This document shows, piece by piece, positions 1 to 7,604 of a DNA stretch of 15,002 nucleotides (positions are counted from its first letter, which is position 1; each line of letters starts with the position of its first letter). The stretch spans positions 1 to 15,002 of the forward strand of contig QMMS01000084.1 of NCBI GenBank assembly GCA_003647375.1. Reading direction: 5' to 3'. Position numbers and translations under genes: made by a program. The notes under the pieces were generated by a model. The model was not told the DNA's origin, did no database searches, and worked only from the letters and a program-made list of their open reading frames with translations. This DNA is from Deltaproteobacteria bacterium (lineage in GTDB: Bacteria > Desulfobacterota > Desulfobacteria > Desulfobacterales > B30-G6).

Positions 1-279
1 ACAACCCGCTTGGCCCACATGTAGTGGATGGTTGCTATGGCAAAACCGAATTGAAGCGAGACATGGTGAAACCGCTTCCAGAAACTATGAACTAAATACC
101 ATAACAAATTCGCTCTGCGCATTTATTTGACGCGGCGTTGCCGCTTCTACGAGCAACTTGGAATTATCCACATTGCTGGCGAAATCGGGATTTTCAAGAA
201 GCAGCAAGAAATTTAAAGATTAAAAATAACGTCTATTTATAAGCGACGTAGTCGCGACAACTAAATTCGCGAAGCGAAT
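1..279. other. Left-edge stretch without a convincing gene
   Basis: No complete gene is visible here. Two short open stretches run on the + strand: frame 3 is open from the window edge to TAA at 93-95 (about 30 codons), and frame 1 is open from 91 to TAA at 214-216 (41 codons, no ATG). Both translate into protein-like but unrecognised residues. They could be the tail of a gene entering from the left, broken by a frameshift, or chance. The last 40 bases hold small inverted repeats: GCGAC (243-247) pairs with GTCGC (251-255), and a larger hairpin covers 260-284. Confidence 0.3.
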
Positions 280-284
280 TTAGT
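260..284. repeat. Perfect 11-bp hairpin overlapping the PilZ stop codon
   Basis: Bases 260-270 (ACTAAATTCGC) pair perfectly with 274-284 around a GAA loop. The TAA stop of the minus-strand PilZ gene (280-282) lies inside the stem. Its position at the 3' end of the gene suggests a role in transcript termination or 3'-end stability. No T tract follows on the minus strand, so it is not a classical intrinsic terminator. It could also be one copy of a dispersed palindromic element. Confidence 0.6.
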
Positions 285-609
285 CGCAGTTCAGGATAAT
301 ATAGCGCTGTTCTTTTTCGATGGCTTCCGAAGGGATCACAAAATTGAGGCTCATGCCGACTTCCGGGTTTTGCACCCATTCGACTTTACCGTCGATTTCA
401 AGGCTGTCGCCATTGAGCAAAATCAGCATACCTTGAACAAAGGTCGCCAGGGCCTTGTCTGAGGGATTGGCAAAACGGATGCCGGATTCGTTGACATCGA
501 GCACTTCGAATTCATGGGAAGCTATTTTCAGAATAGCTCTTTGAGAGGGTTTGTAGATGATCCGAACAAAGGTGCGTCTTTCAGGGCCTGAATATTCGAT
601 GGCATTCAT
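280..609 (-). CDS. Small PilZ-domain protein (probable cyclic di-GMP receptor)
   Basis: This 109-residue protein is almost entirely one PilZ domain, a beta-barrel that binds cyclic di-GMP and passes the signal to motility, polysaccharide or other targets. The arginine motif RRxxxR is present as R11, R12 and R16 (ERRTFVR). The second motif, normally [D/N]xSxxG, reads DVNESG at 38-43, so D38 and G43 are kept but the central serine is Asn40. Binding is therefore likely but not certain. There is no signal peptide or membrane segment, so it should be cytoplasmic. The ATG at 609 has only a weak upstream purine stretch. The gene is divergent from hisB across a 161-base gap and ends inside a perfect hairpin. 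Its partner is unknown; the HD-GYP protein at 11865-14366 would act on the same second messenger, but no direct link is shown. Confidence 0.85.
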   Translation of the reverse strand: MNAIEYSGPERRTFVRIIYKPSQRAILKIASHEFEVLDVNESGIRFANPSDKALATFVQGMLILLNGDSLEIDGKVEWVQNPEVGMSLNFVIPSEAIEKEQRYIILNCD

Positions 610-672
610 GGGATGACCGCTCTGTATGGACTGGAATTATGGACACACTACCAAGCATTAACGAACTTTATC

Positions 673-699
673 TTGATTTCTATACGATTATGGTATAAA
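673..699 (+). promoter_or_regulatory. Possible sigma70 promoter for hisB
   Basis: TTGATT at 673-678 and TATAAA at 694-699 resemble -35 and -10 boxes, about 70 bases upstream of the hisB start. The 15-base spacer is shorter than the usual 16-18, so this is a weak candidate in an AT-rich intergenic stretch. Confidence 0.3.
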
Positions 700-770
700 T
701 GTCAACCGTGAATGAATGTTATAGAGATAGTTATATCAATACCTTATAAAATTAAAAGGAATTCAAGAGA

Positions 771-1358
771 ATGGATCGTAAAAGTGAGCTTTCGAGAAAG
801 ACAGCCGAAACCGTTATCGAAGCCAAACTGAATATTGATGGGTCGGGTGCCGGTGATATCACCATGGGCATCCCCTTTTTCGATCATATGTTGACCCTCT
901 TGGCAGCTCACGGCTTTTTTGATCTGACCATTCGAGCCAAAGGGGATATCGAGGTTGATTTTCATCACACCATAGAAGATATCGGTCTTGTCCTGGGAGA
1001 TCTTTTTGACCAAGCGCTCGGCAAGCGGGAAGGGATTCGGCGGTACGGGTATGCTGTAACACCCATGGATGAGGCTATTGCATCTGTTGCTGTCGATTTG
1101 TCCAAACGTCCTTTTCTCGTCTATCGGCTGCCATCGGATATCCCCAGGACTGGAGAATCGTTTTCCATACTGGGCAAAGAATTTTTCAGGGCTTTTGCCA
1201 CACGTGGTGGCATGAATTTACACATTGATGTGGGATACGGAGAAAATGAACATCACATCATCGAGGCCATGTTCAAAGCTGTCGGCAGAGCCCTTGATAT
1301 TGCCACTTCACTAGATGACCGTATTATAGGTGTTCATTCCACAAAAGGATCCCTGTAA
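771..1358 (+). CDS. hisB: Imidazoleglycerol-phosphate dehydratase
   Basis: The enzyme dehydrates imidazole glycerol phosphate to imidazole acetol phosphate in histidine synthesis, using a manganese centre in a cytoplasmic oligomer. The family's metal-binding motifs are all present: FDHML (37-41), HHTIED (65-70), MDEA (99-102), then HIDVGYGENEHHIIEAMFKA (151-170) and STKG near the C-terminus (190-193). At 195 residues this is the monofunctional form, without the phosphatase domain fused to it in enterobacteria. The ATG at 771 follows AAAGGA (755-760). It is the first gene of a short cluster: the lipoprotein gene starts 21 bases downstream and overlaps hisA. The usual neighbour hisH is not present between hisB and hisA. 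Confidence 0.97.
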   Translation: MDRKSELSRKTAETVIEAKLNIDGSGAGDITMGIPFFDHMLTLLAAHGFFDLTIRAKGDIEVDFHHTIEDIGLVLGDLFDQALGKREGIRRYGYAVTPMDEAIASVAVDLSKRPFLVYRLPSDIPRTGESFSILGKEFFRAFATRGGMNLHIDVGYGENEHHIIEAMFKAVGRALDIATSLDDRIIGVHSTKGSL

Positions 1359-1379
1359 AAAGCCGCTTCTCTGAATACA

Positions 1380-2039
1380 ATGAATCAAATCTTCTTCATA
1401 TTGAGTTTCCTGCTCCTAGTATCCTGTGCGGCGCCGCAGAAAGAATTTCTGTCGGACAAAACTTTGGAGGGCGATGAAACGATTCTGATTATGCCGTTTC
1501 AAAACATGTGTACGATTTACGGCGACAAGGCCCCTATTGATTGTATCGTTTTCAATCGGCGTCATGTTGTGGGGGAAGTGCCGGAAGGGACCGCAGAATT
1601 CATGACGGAACAGTTGGTAAAACTGCTCATGAGTGAAAAGGCTTTCCGGTTTGTTTTTCCTGATCAGACGGACGAGATGCTGACCCACCTGCAGGCTGAC
1701 AAGGATGGAGTCGTCAGGATGACCGAACTTGTAGAGACAACCGGGGACACAAATGGGGTGGATGCAATCCTTATGGGGTATATCTTCTACTTCAGGGAAC
1801 GTGTTGGAACCAGTTATTCAGTTGAATCGCCGGCGTCGGTATCCTTCAGTCTTTTTCTGGTGAGGGTGAAAGATGGGCAACTTGTGTGGCGTGGTATTTT
1901 TGAAGAGACCCAGCAGGCGTTGTCTGAGAATATTCTTAAGATCGGCGCATTTATTAAACGAAAGGCCCGTTGGATTACAGCCCGGGAGCTGGCTGCCGAG
2001 GGCCTTGAAAATCTGATATCAACATTTCCAGAACCATGA
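1380..2039 (+). CDS. Predicted outer-membrane lipoprotein within the his cluster, function unknown
   Basis: This 219-residue protein begins with a short hydrophobic signal sequence ending in a lipobox LVSC, which predicts lipidation at Cys16. The next residue is Ala, not Asp, which fits outer-membrane sorting. The mature part looks soluble, with a beta-type stretch ETILIMPFQN (33-42), two further cysteines (C44, C55), and a later part with the pattern VDAILMGYIF (127-136), a beta-rich SVSFSLFLVRV (153-163), then GQLVWRG (166-172). That pattern resembles small periplasmic alpha/beta lipoproteins of the CsgG/TolB-N/LpoB type; this is a fold-level guess, not a named family. No strong ribosome site precedes the ATG, which lies 21 bases after hisB. 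The TGA overlaps the hisA ATG (ATGA at 2036-2039), so the two genes are translationally coupled. The protein has no obvious role in histidine synthesis. Confidence 0.8.
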   Translation: MNQIFFILSFLLLVSCAAPQKEFLSDKTLEGDETILIMPFQNMCTIYGDKAPIDCIVFNRRHVVGEVPEGTAEFMTEQLVKLLMSEKAFRFVFPDQTDEMLTHLQADKDGVVRMTELVETTGDTNGVDAILMGYIFYFRERVGTSYSVESPASVSFSLFLVRVKDGQLVWRGIFEETQQALSENILKIGAFIKRKARWITARELAAEGLENLISTFPEP

Positions 2040-2779
2040 TTGTTATACCCGCTGTAGATATCAAGAACGGTAAATGTGTGCGTCTTTGTCAGGGAAGGAT
2101 GGACGCCGAGACCGTTTTCTCAGACGATCCAGCCGCCATGGCCCAGAAATGGGATGGTTTCGGTGTGGACATTATCCATGTGATCGATCTCGATGGCGCG
2201 ATCAAGAAACGACCGAAAAATGCGGAAGCCATCAGGGATATCATAGCTACCGTCAATGCACACGTTCAGGTTGGTGGTGGCATCCGGAACCTCAAGACCA
2301 TCGAAACCTATCTCCAGTTGGGTGTGTACCGTATCATTATCGGTACCGAAGCCATTCGCAATCCCCAACTCGTAAAGGATGCCTGCAGGCTGTTTCCCGG
2401 CCACATTGTTGTGGGTATCGATGCAAGAAATGGCCTGGTGGCTATCGAGGGTTGGACAGAAACCACACGGACAAAGGCGGTTGACCTGGCTATGCAATTC
2501 GAGGATCAGGGTGTGACAGCGATCAATTTTACGGATATTCATAGAGATGGGATGCAGACCGGTCCCAACATCGAAGAAACCCGAAAATTGGCTGAAATCA
2601 TATCCATACCGGTTGTTGCATCGGGCGGCGTTTCGACTCTCCAGGATATTCGCAATCTTCTGCCGTTGGAGCCTTTGGGCGTCATGGGCGTTATTACAGG
2701 GAAAGCGCTTTACGCGGAAAGCCTGAACCTGGCAAAGGCCATATCCATTGCGGCGGTGCCTTTTCAAAAATCCGGATAA
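2036..2779 (+). CDS. hisA: Phosphoribosyl-ProFAR isomerase
   Basis: HisA catalyses the Amadori rearrangement of ProFAR to PRFAR, the step before the HisH-HisF synthase in histidine synthesis. The 247-residue length fits a single beta/alpha barrel. The expected catalytic aspartates are D8 (IPAVDIKNGKCVRL) and D129 (VGIDARNG). The phosphate-binding glycine loops are QVGGGIR (78-84) and VVASGGVS (193-200), and the strand TDIHRDGMQTGP (166-177) is also typical. HisA and HisF share this fold, but the paired DIK..CVRL and DGMQTGPN motifs favour HisA. The start overlaps the lipoprotein stop by four bases and lacks a strong ribosome site, which indicates coupling. In many genomes hisF follows directly; here a 342-base repeat-bearing gap and dnaG follow instead. 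Confidence 0.96.
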   Translation: MIVIPAVDIKNGKCVRLCQGRMDAETVFSDDPAAMAQKWDGFGVDIIHVIDLDGAIKKRPKNAEAIRDIIATVNAHVQVGGGIRNLKTIETYLQLGVYRIIIGTEAIRNPQLVKDACRLFPGHIVVGIDARNGLVAIEGWTETTRTKAVDLAMQFEDQGVTAINFTDIHRDGMQTGPNIEETRKLAEIISIPVVASGGVSTLQDIRNLLPLEPLGVMGVITGKALYAESLNLAKAISIAAVPFQKSG

Positions 2780-2803
2780 ACTGGAAATGAAAAAGATCTT
2801 TAA

Positions 2804-2909
2804 TCACGAAATCACGAAAGTACGAACGCGCAGCGCAGGCGCTTGCGCCGCGTGACCACGAAGAAGACCATTAAAATTTTCGTGTTTTTCAGATTTCGTG
2901 TTTTCGTGA
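2804..2909. repeat. Foldback element with arms of CACGAAA-type 8-base units
   Basis: The left arm (2804-2819) holds two tandem TCACGAAA units and pairs with 2894-2909 at 15 of 16 positions. Further degenerate copies (TACGAA at 2821-2826, CCACGAAG near 2856-2863, TTTTCGTG near 2878-2885) extend the arms. Inside the loop, GGCGC (2838-2842) pairs with GCGCC (2845-2849). The element sits 25 bases after the hisA stop and fills the first part of the 342-base gap 2780-3121; the rest of the gap holds the dnaG promoter and leader. No ORF is visible in the gap. Confidence 0.7.
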
Positions 2910-2989
2910 CTGCTTTTATTTTTTACCGCAAAATATATTAAATTTGCAGTTATAGAACAAATAGTTGCTCAGCTAATCAAACCTTCCTC

Positions 2990-3018
2990 TTGACATAAAA
3001 TAGAAAATTAACTATAAA
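2990..3018 (+). promoter_or_regulatory. Strong sigma70-type promoter for dnaG-rpoD
   Basis: TTGACA at 2990-2995 matches the consensus -35 box exactly. It is followed after exactly 17 bases by TATAAA (3013-3018), five of six matches to the -10 box. Transcription would start near 3025, giving a leader of roughly 118 bases before the dnaG start. It lies downstream of the hisA foldback and faces dnaG, so the primase and sigma factor genes appear to be transcribed independently of the his genes. Confidence 0.8.
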
Positions 3019-3142
3019 TCAAGGTTTAAAATTTGAAGTCATTTTTCTGCTGAAAATAGCATGAGGTGAAATCAAATCACCAGTTAAGATCCTGCCAATA
3101 TCGCCAGTTGTAACGGCTTTTTTGCCATGGGGGGCGCTCTTT

Positions 3143-4981
3143 TTGTCCAATTTTATTCCAGAAGAAAAAATTGAAGAAATCAAGAACGCCGCAGATATCG
3201 TTGAAGTTGTATCAGATTATGTCCTGCTGAAAAAAACAGGTAAAAATTACAGTGGCCTCTGCCCGTTTCATGCCGAAAAAGACGCTTCTTTCACTGTCAG
3301 CCCAGCCAAGCAGATTTTCCATTGTTTTGGATGTAATACCGGCGGTAATGTCTTTAACTTTCTCATCCGGCATGACGGCGTATCCTTTCCCGAAGCAGTA
3401 AGACTTATTGCGAGACGCTACGGCATCGATCTCCCGGAACGAAAAATGTCCCAAGCCATGCGTGAACAGATCAGTGAAAGAGAAAAGCTGCTCGCGATCA
3501 ATCGTATGGCCATGGACTACTACCACTGGAACTTGTTGCATGAATCCTATGGTAAACAGGCCACGGCATATCTCCAAAAAAGAGCGATGGAGCCGTCTAT
3601 TATCGAAAGGTTTAAATTGGGTTATGCGCGCAACACCTGGGACGGACTCCTGAATTATTTGCAGAACAAGCGTGTTCCCATAGAACTGATCGAGAAAGCA
3701 GGGCTTGTGATCCCCCGAAAGTCGGGTACGGGATATTACGATCGCTTTAGGGAACGGATTGTTTTTCCAATATATAACCTCAATAAACAGGTAGTCGGAT
3801 TCGGTGGGCGGGTTCTGGATGCATCGCTGCCGAAATATCTGAATTCTCCTGAGACACCTGTGTATAGTAAAGGCAAGTTGCTTTATGGGCTGTATCTTGC
3901 GCGCAACAAGTGCCGGGAGACCAGGACCGTCTATATCGTAGAGGGTTACTTCGATCTGCTGGCCCTGCATCAATATGGCGTGGAAAACGCGGGTGCAACC
4001 CTGGGAACGGCCCTGACAACCGAGCACATCCATATGATCAAGGGATTTGCAGAAAAGGTGATCCTTGTATTCGATGCAGATGATGCCGGTATCCAGGCCT
4101 CTTTGAGGAGTGTGGGAATATTTATCGAAAAAGGCATGCAGGCCCGGGTGATGTTGCTGCCAAAGGGGCATGATCCGGATTCTTTTATGAGGAAATACGG
4201 GTTAGAGGCTTTTAAGGCGATTGCTGCAAAATCACGCAGTGTTATAACATTCATCATGGAATCGGCTCAGAAAAAATACGGGCTTTCGGTGGATGGGAAA
4301 ATGCGAATTATCGAAGAACTGAAAATACCCCTGGCATCCATCCAAGATACCGTAACAAGAAATGGTTATATCAAAGAGGTGTGGGAGCGCCTTGGCGTAA
4401 AGGAATACGATATCCAAGAAAAGGTCGATGAGGCTGCTGCAGAAATCCAAAAAGCGGATAAAGCCCATCGTAACCGTCCCACAGGCCATTTTCAGCAAAA
4501 AAACCATTTGAAAAGACCTTTGAAGGAAACGGCCGGGAAACAGGCAACGGGTACTCGACTGGAACAGCAGATCCTGGCTATGATGCTTCAATATCCGGAA
4601 ATTTTATCCGATATCATTCAAGACAGGGTTTTAGATCACTTTGTAACCGAAACCTTAAAAACACTCGGGGAATTGATACTATCCATGAAAAATGAAAAGG
4701 ATCGTAGCGTATCTAATTTGATTTCCATTGTTGACGATGACGAAAAAAGAAATATATTAGCTTCGTTATCTATAAAGGAAGAAATGTGGAATCGGAAGGA
4801 CTGTCGCAAAGTTATCACCAAGTTTACCCAAAACAGCCCTCTACGGTACAGCATTTCCCTGACGGAGCAGATTAAGGCAGCGGAAAAAGATAACAACCAG
4901 GATCTTTTATTTAAATTGCTTCAGGAAAAGCAAAACATCGCTGTTTCAGATGAGCGGCAGAAGCAGGAACTATCCGAATAA
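3143..4981 (+). CDS. dnaG: DNA primase
   Basis: DnaG makes the RNA primers for chromosome replication and docks on the DnaB helicase. Numbered from the TTG at 3143 (612 residues), the CHC2 zinc finger is C40, H43, C61 and C64, the same positions as in the E. coli enzyme. The core follows: KYLNSPETPVYSKG, then the TOPRIM catalytic sites E267 (VEGYFD) and D311, D313 (FDADDAG). After a polar linker (about 433-471), a C-terminal helical domain (about 472-612) is the likely helicase-binding part. The start at 3143 is preferred over the in-frame TTG at 3122 because it follows a G-rich stretch (3129-3134) at a usable distance, gives the family-like N-terminus SNFIPEEKI, and restores standard residue numbering. 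rpoD follows after 63 bases, the classic macromolecular-synthesis pairing; rpsU, often first in that operon, is absent here. Confidence 0.96.
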   Translation: MSNFIPEEKIEEIKNAADIVEVVSDYVLLKKTGKNYSGLCPFHAEKDASFTVSPAKQIFHCFGCNTGGNVFNFLIRHDGVSFPEAVRLIARRYGIDLPERKMSQAMREQISEREKLLAINRMAMDYYHWNLLHESYGKQATAYLQKRAMEPSIIERFKLGYARNTWDGLLNYLQNKRVPIELIEKAGLVIPRKSGTGYYDRFRERIVFPIYNLNKQVVGFGGRVLDASLPKYLNSPETPVYSKGKLLYGLYLARNKCRETRTVYIVEGYFDLLALHQYGVENAGATLGTALTTEHIHMIKGFAEKVILVFDADDAGIQASLRSVGIFIEKGMQARVMLLPKGHDPDSFMRKYGLEAFKAIAAKSRSVITFIMESAQKKYGLSVDGKMRIIEELKIPLASIQDTVTRNGYIKEVWERLGVKEYDIQEKVDEAAAEIQKADKAHRNRPTGHFQQKNHLKRPLKETAGKQATGTRLEQQILAMMLQYPEILSDIIQDRVLDHFVTETLKTLGELILSMKNEKDRSVSNLISIVDDDEKRNILASLSIKEEMWNRKDCRKVITKFTQNSPLRYSISLTEQIKAAEKDNNQDLLFKLLQEKQNIAVSDERQKQELSE

Positions 4982-5044
4982 AAATGCCTGATACCAACAT
5001 GGCATCAATTTTGGTAACAGATAGATGGCAGGAGGCTGTATTCC

Positions 5045-7246
5045 ATGGTGAAAAAAGCAGAACCCAAAGAAAATACCCTTAAAAAGACAACCCCAAAAGC
5101 CACATCCAAAAAAGAACCGGCAAAAAAACGTATAGCCAAAGAACCGGTCAAAAAAACGAAAGCGGGTACCGTCAAAACAAAAAAAGCAATAGCCAAAAAA
5201 GCTGTGCCGGAAAAACCCAGGAAGAAGTCAGCGCTTTCGTTGAAAAAAAGAAAACGTGCCGTGAAAAAGATCACAACTTCCAAAGCAACCCGTAAAAAAG
5301 CCAAAGAAACGGTCAAACCCAAAACCAAAAAGGCGGGAACGGTTACGCCTAAAACCAAAAAGACGGAAACGGCCAAGCCCAAAACCAAAAAGAAAACACC
5401 CGGTACGAAATCCGTGGCAAAGAAAGATCAAAAGGCTCCAACCCAGAAGGCAACATCTAAGGTGAAAAAAGCGCAACAGAAGATCTCCCAAACCAAATCA
5501 AAGAAAAACCTGGCGATTAAGAACCAGAGGAAGTTGAAAACACTTATCACCAAGGGAAAAAAGCAGGGTTATCTGACTTACGAAGAGATCAATGAATTGA
5601 TACCTGACGGGAAAGTATCAGCCGAGCAGATTGACAACACGTTGATCATGTTGAGTGAAATGGATATCACTATTACCGATAAGAAAAACATACCCAAACA
5701 GATCGTCAAGCTTAAGGCGACTGAAAAGAAGACCGCCAAGACTGCTCAGAAAGCGTTACCCGATTTCGGCACGGTGACGGATCCCGTAAAAATGTACCTC
5801 CGCGAGATGGGACTGGTTACCCTGTTGAGCCGTGAAGGGGAGGTTGTGATCGCCAAAAAAATTGAGGCTGGTGAACAGGATGTGTTGAAGTCGCTTCTTG
5901 AAACCACCATGGGGGTCGACTATATCCTGAAACTGGGTGAGCACATCAAAGAAGGAGAACTGCGTCCCAAGCACGTGTTGCGTGATATCGACGAAGGCGA
6001 CACCTTTGTCGAGGAAGTGGTTCAAATAGCGAATTTTGTCGTCACCATCAAGGAAATCATAGCGATCAATGATGAAAACAAAGTCTTCAGGGAACAGATC
6101 ACGTCAGACAACCTGCCGGCGGATGAACAGCGCAGGATCCGGCGGTGTATTTCCCGCAGAAACATCAAGCTTTTTGAATCTCTTAAAGGATGGCGTCTAG
6201 AAGGTTCGGTTATCGACCAGATGGAGGAAGATATCAGAAGGCTCAACGACTGGTTCGATGCGATGCACCGACTGACGACTGTTTGTTCCGATGCCGTTGG
6301 CGTACCCATCAAGGACCTTCGATCCAGCCTGAAAAACAAGACGACATTTACCAGGTGGGCTAAAAAGCATTGCTCCCTCACGCGGGATGAACTGGGCACT
6401 CTTTATAAGAGCCTGACCAAGATACGTGATGAAATCAATGAAAAAGAAGAAGCGACAAAGGCCAACAGCAGGTCCCTGAAGCGGATTATCGCCAATGTCA
6501 ATGAAGGGCGTTTTTGGGCGAAACTGGCCAAAAGTGAGCTTATAAAAGCCAATTTACGTCTGGTGGTCAGCATTGCAAAGAAATATACCAACAGAGGGTT
6601 ACAGTTTCTCGATCTGATACAGGAAGGTAACATTGGACTCATGAAGGCGGTCGACAAGTTTGAATATCGAAGGGGATACAAATTTTCGACCTATGCCACC
6701 TGGTGGATTCGACAGGCGATCACACGGGCTATTGCTGATCAGGCCAGGACGATTCGTATTCCGGTTCATATGATCGAGACCATCAACAAACTTATACGGA
6801 CCTCACGATACCTTGTACAAGAACTCGGCAGAGAGCCCAAACCCGAAGAGATTGCCGAAAAAATGGAAATTCCGCTGGACAAAGTGCGTAAGGTGCTCAA
6901 GATTGCGAGAGAACCCATCTCTCTTGAAACACCCATCGGAGAAGAAGAAGACAGTCACTTGGGCGATTTTATCGAGGACAAGAAATTTGTTCTGCCCTCG
7001 GATGCGGCCGTTAATTTGAACTTGGCGGAACAGACCCGCAAGGTGCTTGCGACACTGACACCCAGGGAGGAAAAAGTGTTACGAATGCGTTTCGGTATCG
7101 GTGAAAAAGCGGATCATACCCTCGAAGAGGTCGGTCAGGATTTTACCGTCACGCGGGAAAGGATCCGGCAGATCGAAGCCAAGGCGCTCCGGAAACTGAG
7201 ACATCCCACAAGAAGTCGAAAATTAAAGAGTTTCATTGAAACCTAA
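5045..7246 (+). CDS. rpoD: Primary sigma factor (sigma70, group 1) with long lysine-rich N-terminal tail
   Basis: RpoD directs RNA polymerase to housekeeping promoters. The order is: lysine-rich low-complexity tail (about 1-165); region 1.1 (about 166-225); region 1.2 with [11 protein letters not shown] (246-256); a long variable segment (about 276-475); region 2 with [11 protein letters not shown] and [20 protein letters not shown] (526-545) plus the tryptophan-rich -10 recognition helix [16 protein letters not shown] (548-563); region 3; and region 4 with helix-turn-helix [20 protein letters not shown] (692-711). The ATG is well supported by an exact AGGAGG (5030-5035), nine bases upstream, so the tail is translated. 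At 733 residues it is about 120 longer than the E. coli protein, mostly because of the tail, which contains three PKTKK units ten residues apart. It follows dnaG by 63 bases and presumably shares the promoter at 2990-3018. Confidence 0.97.
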   Translation: MVKKAEPKENTLKKTTPKATSKKEPAKKRIAKEPVKKTKAGTVKTKKAIAKKAVPEKPRKKSALSLKKRKRAVKKITTSKATRKKAKETVKPKTKKAGTVTPKTKKTETAKPKTKKKTPGTKSVAKKDQKAPTQKATSKVKKAQQKISQTKSKKNLAIKNQRKLKTLITKGKKQGYLTYEEINELIPDGKVSAEQIDNTLIMLSEMDITITDKKNIPKQIVKLKATEKKTAKTAQKALPDFGTVTDPVKMYLREMGLVTLLSREGEVVIAKKIEAGEQDVLKSLLETTMGVDYILKLGEHIKEGELRPKHVLRDIDEGDTFVEEVVQIANFVVTIKEIIAINDENKVFREQITSDNLPADEQRRIRRCISRRNIKLFESLKGWRLEGSVIDQMEEDIRRLNDWFDAMHRLTTVCSDAVGVPIKDLRSSLKNKTTFTRWAKKHCSLTRDELGTLYKSLTKIRDEINEKEEATKANSRSLKRIIANVNEGRFWAKLAKSELIKANLRLVVSIAKKYTNRGLQFLDLIQEGNIGLMKAVDKFEYRRGYKFSTYATWWIRQAITRAIADQARTIRIPVHMIETINKLIRTSRYLVQELGREPKPEEIAEKMEIPLDKVRKVLKIAREPISLETPIGEEEDSHLGDFIEDKKFVLPSDAAVNLNLAEQTRKVLATLTPREEKVLRMRFGIGEKADHTLEEVGQDFTVTRERIRQIEAKALRKLRHPTRSRKLKSFIET
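5315..5404 (+). repeat. Three tandem 30-bp units inside the rpoD lysine-rich tail
   Basis: Codons 91-120 of rpoD form three ten-codon units, each beginning [K/T]PKTKK. The core CC(C/T)AAAACCAAAAAG is nearly identical in all three, while the rest of each unit diverges. This suggests that the tail grew by local duplication. It is a coding repeat, not an intergenic one. Confidence 0.7.
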
Positions 7247-7249
7247 TCC

Positions 7250-7278
7250 TTGACAAAAACCATCATGACCGGTACTAA
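7250..7278 (+). promoter_or_regulatory. Probable promoter for the tRNA gene
   Basis: TTGACA at 7250-7255 begins four bases after the rpoD stop and matches the consensus -35 exactly. After 17 bases comes TACTAA (7273-7278), a weak -10 match. Transcription would start near 7285, about 60 bases before the tRNA. No terminator separates rpoD from the tRNA, so read-through from rpoD is also possible. Confidence 0.45.
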
Positions 7279-7345
7279 CGATTTTACTCTTGGGTGCTTA
7301 GTCCATCGATTCAAAAATGTGAAGTTATTTTTACGCGAGCCCTTA

Positions 7346-7421
7346 GGGCCCATAGCTCAGCTGGCAGAGCCACCGGCTCATAACCGGTAGGTCCCTGGTT
7401 CGATCCCAGGTGGGCCCACCA
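7346..7421 (+). tRNA. tRNA with CAT anticodon, most likely elongator tRNA-Met
   Basis: The cloverleaf folds completely. The acceptor stem GGGCCCA (7346-7352) pairs with TGGGCCC (7411-7417), followed by encoded ACCA. The D stem is GCTC/GAGC (7355-7358, 7367-7370). The anticodon stem ACCGG/CCGGT holds the loop CTCATAA with CAT at 7379-7381. The T stem is CCTGG/CCAGG with loop TTCGATC. A paired G1-C72 and the absence of three G-C pairs in the anticodon stem argue against the initiator. A tRNA-Ile2, whose C34 is modified to lysidine, has the same gene-level anticodon and cannot be excluded by eye. It sits between rpoD and a strong terminator. Confidence 0.95.
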
Positions 7422-7516
7422 AAAAAAACAGGAAGTGGGAGCAATGAATTTTAAAAGACCTATCAGGGTCGGGTGATTGGATGCTTGACTTTTCTATGCA
7501 ATGGAAAAGTGGATGT

Positions 7517-7554
7517 AAAGGCGTGGCAGTTCAACCGAACCGCGCCTTTTTTTT
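7517..7554 (+). terminator. Intrinsic terminator after the tRNA
   Basis: AAAGGCGTGG (7517-7526) pairs with CCGCGCCTTT (7540-7549), ten pairs including one G-T, and a run of eight T (7547-7554) follows. This is a textbook Rho-independent terminator. It ends the rpoD/tRNA transcript and lies upstream of the true Nif3-like start, so that gene needs a promoter between 7555 and 7604 or some read-through. No clear promoter is visible in those 50 bases. Confidence 0.88.
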
Positions 7555-7604
7555 ATCCGGGTTCGGTGGAATATCCCGGAAATGCTTATCGTATAGGAGA
7601 TAGA

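Noticed and set aside
2074..2767. Long open frames overlapping hisA on both strands
   Set aside because: They are frame shadows with no ribosome sites and atypical composition. HisA has all its catalytic residues in the main frame.
3122..3142. TTG at 3122 as the dnaG start
   Set aside because: No ribosome site precedes it, and it shifts the zinc-finger residues by seven from the standard positions. TTG at 3143 fits better.
5005..5491. Hydrophobic, membrane-like open frames on the - strand
   Set aside because: They are the complement of the lysine-rich rpoD tail: AAA/AAG codons read backwards give Phe and Leu. No ribosome site supports them.
7346..7421. Initiator tRNA-fMet
   Set aside because: The first pair of the acceptor stem is a proper G-C, and the anticodon stem lacks the three G-C pairs of initiators.
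7444..7476. Ten-residue ORF after the tRNA with a nearby GGGAG
   Set aside because: It is too short, has no informative residues and no regulatory codon run, and the terminator that follows is sufficient by itself.
7473..7604. Longer N-terminus for the Nif3-like protein
   Set aside because: It would translate a strong intrinsic terminator and add residues unlike the family. The start at 7605 has a good ribosome site.
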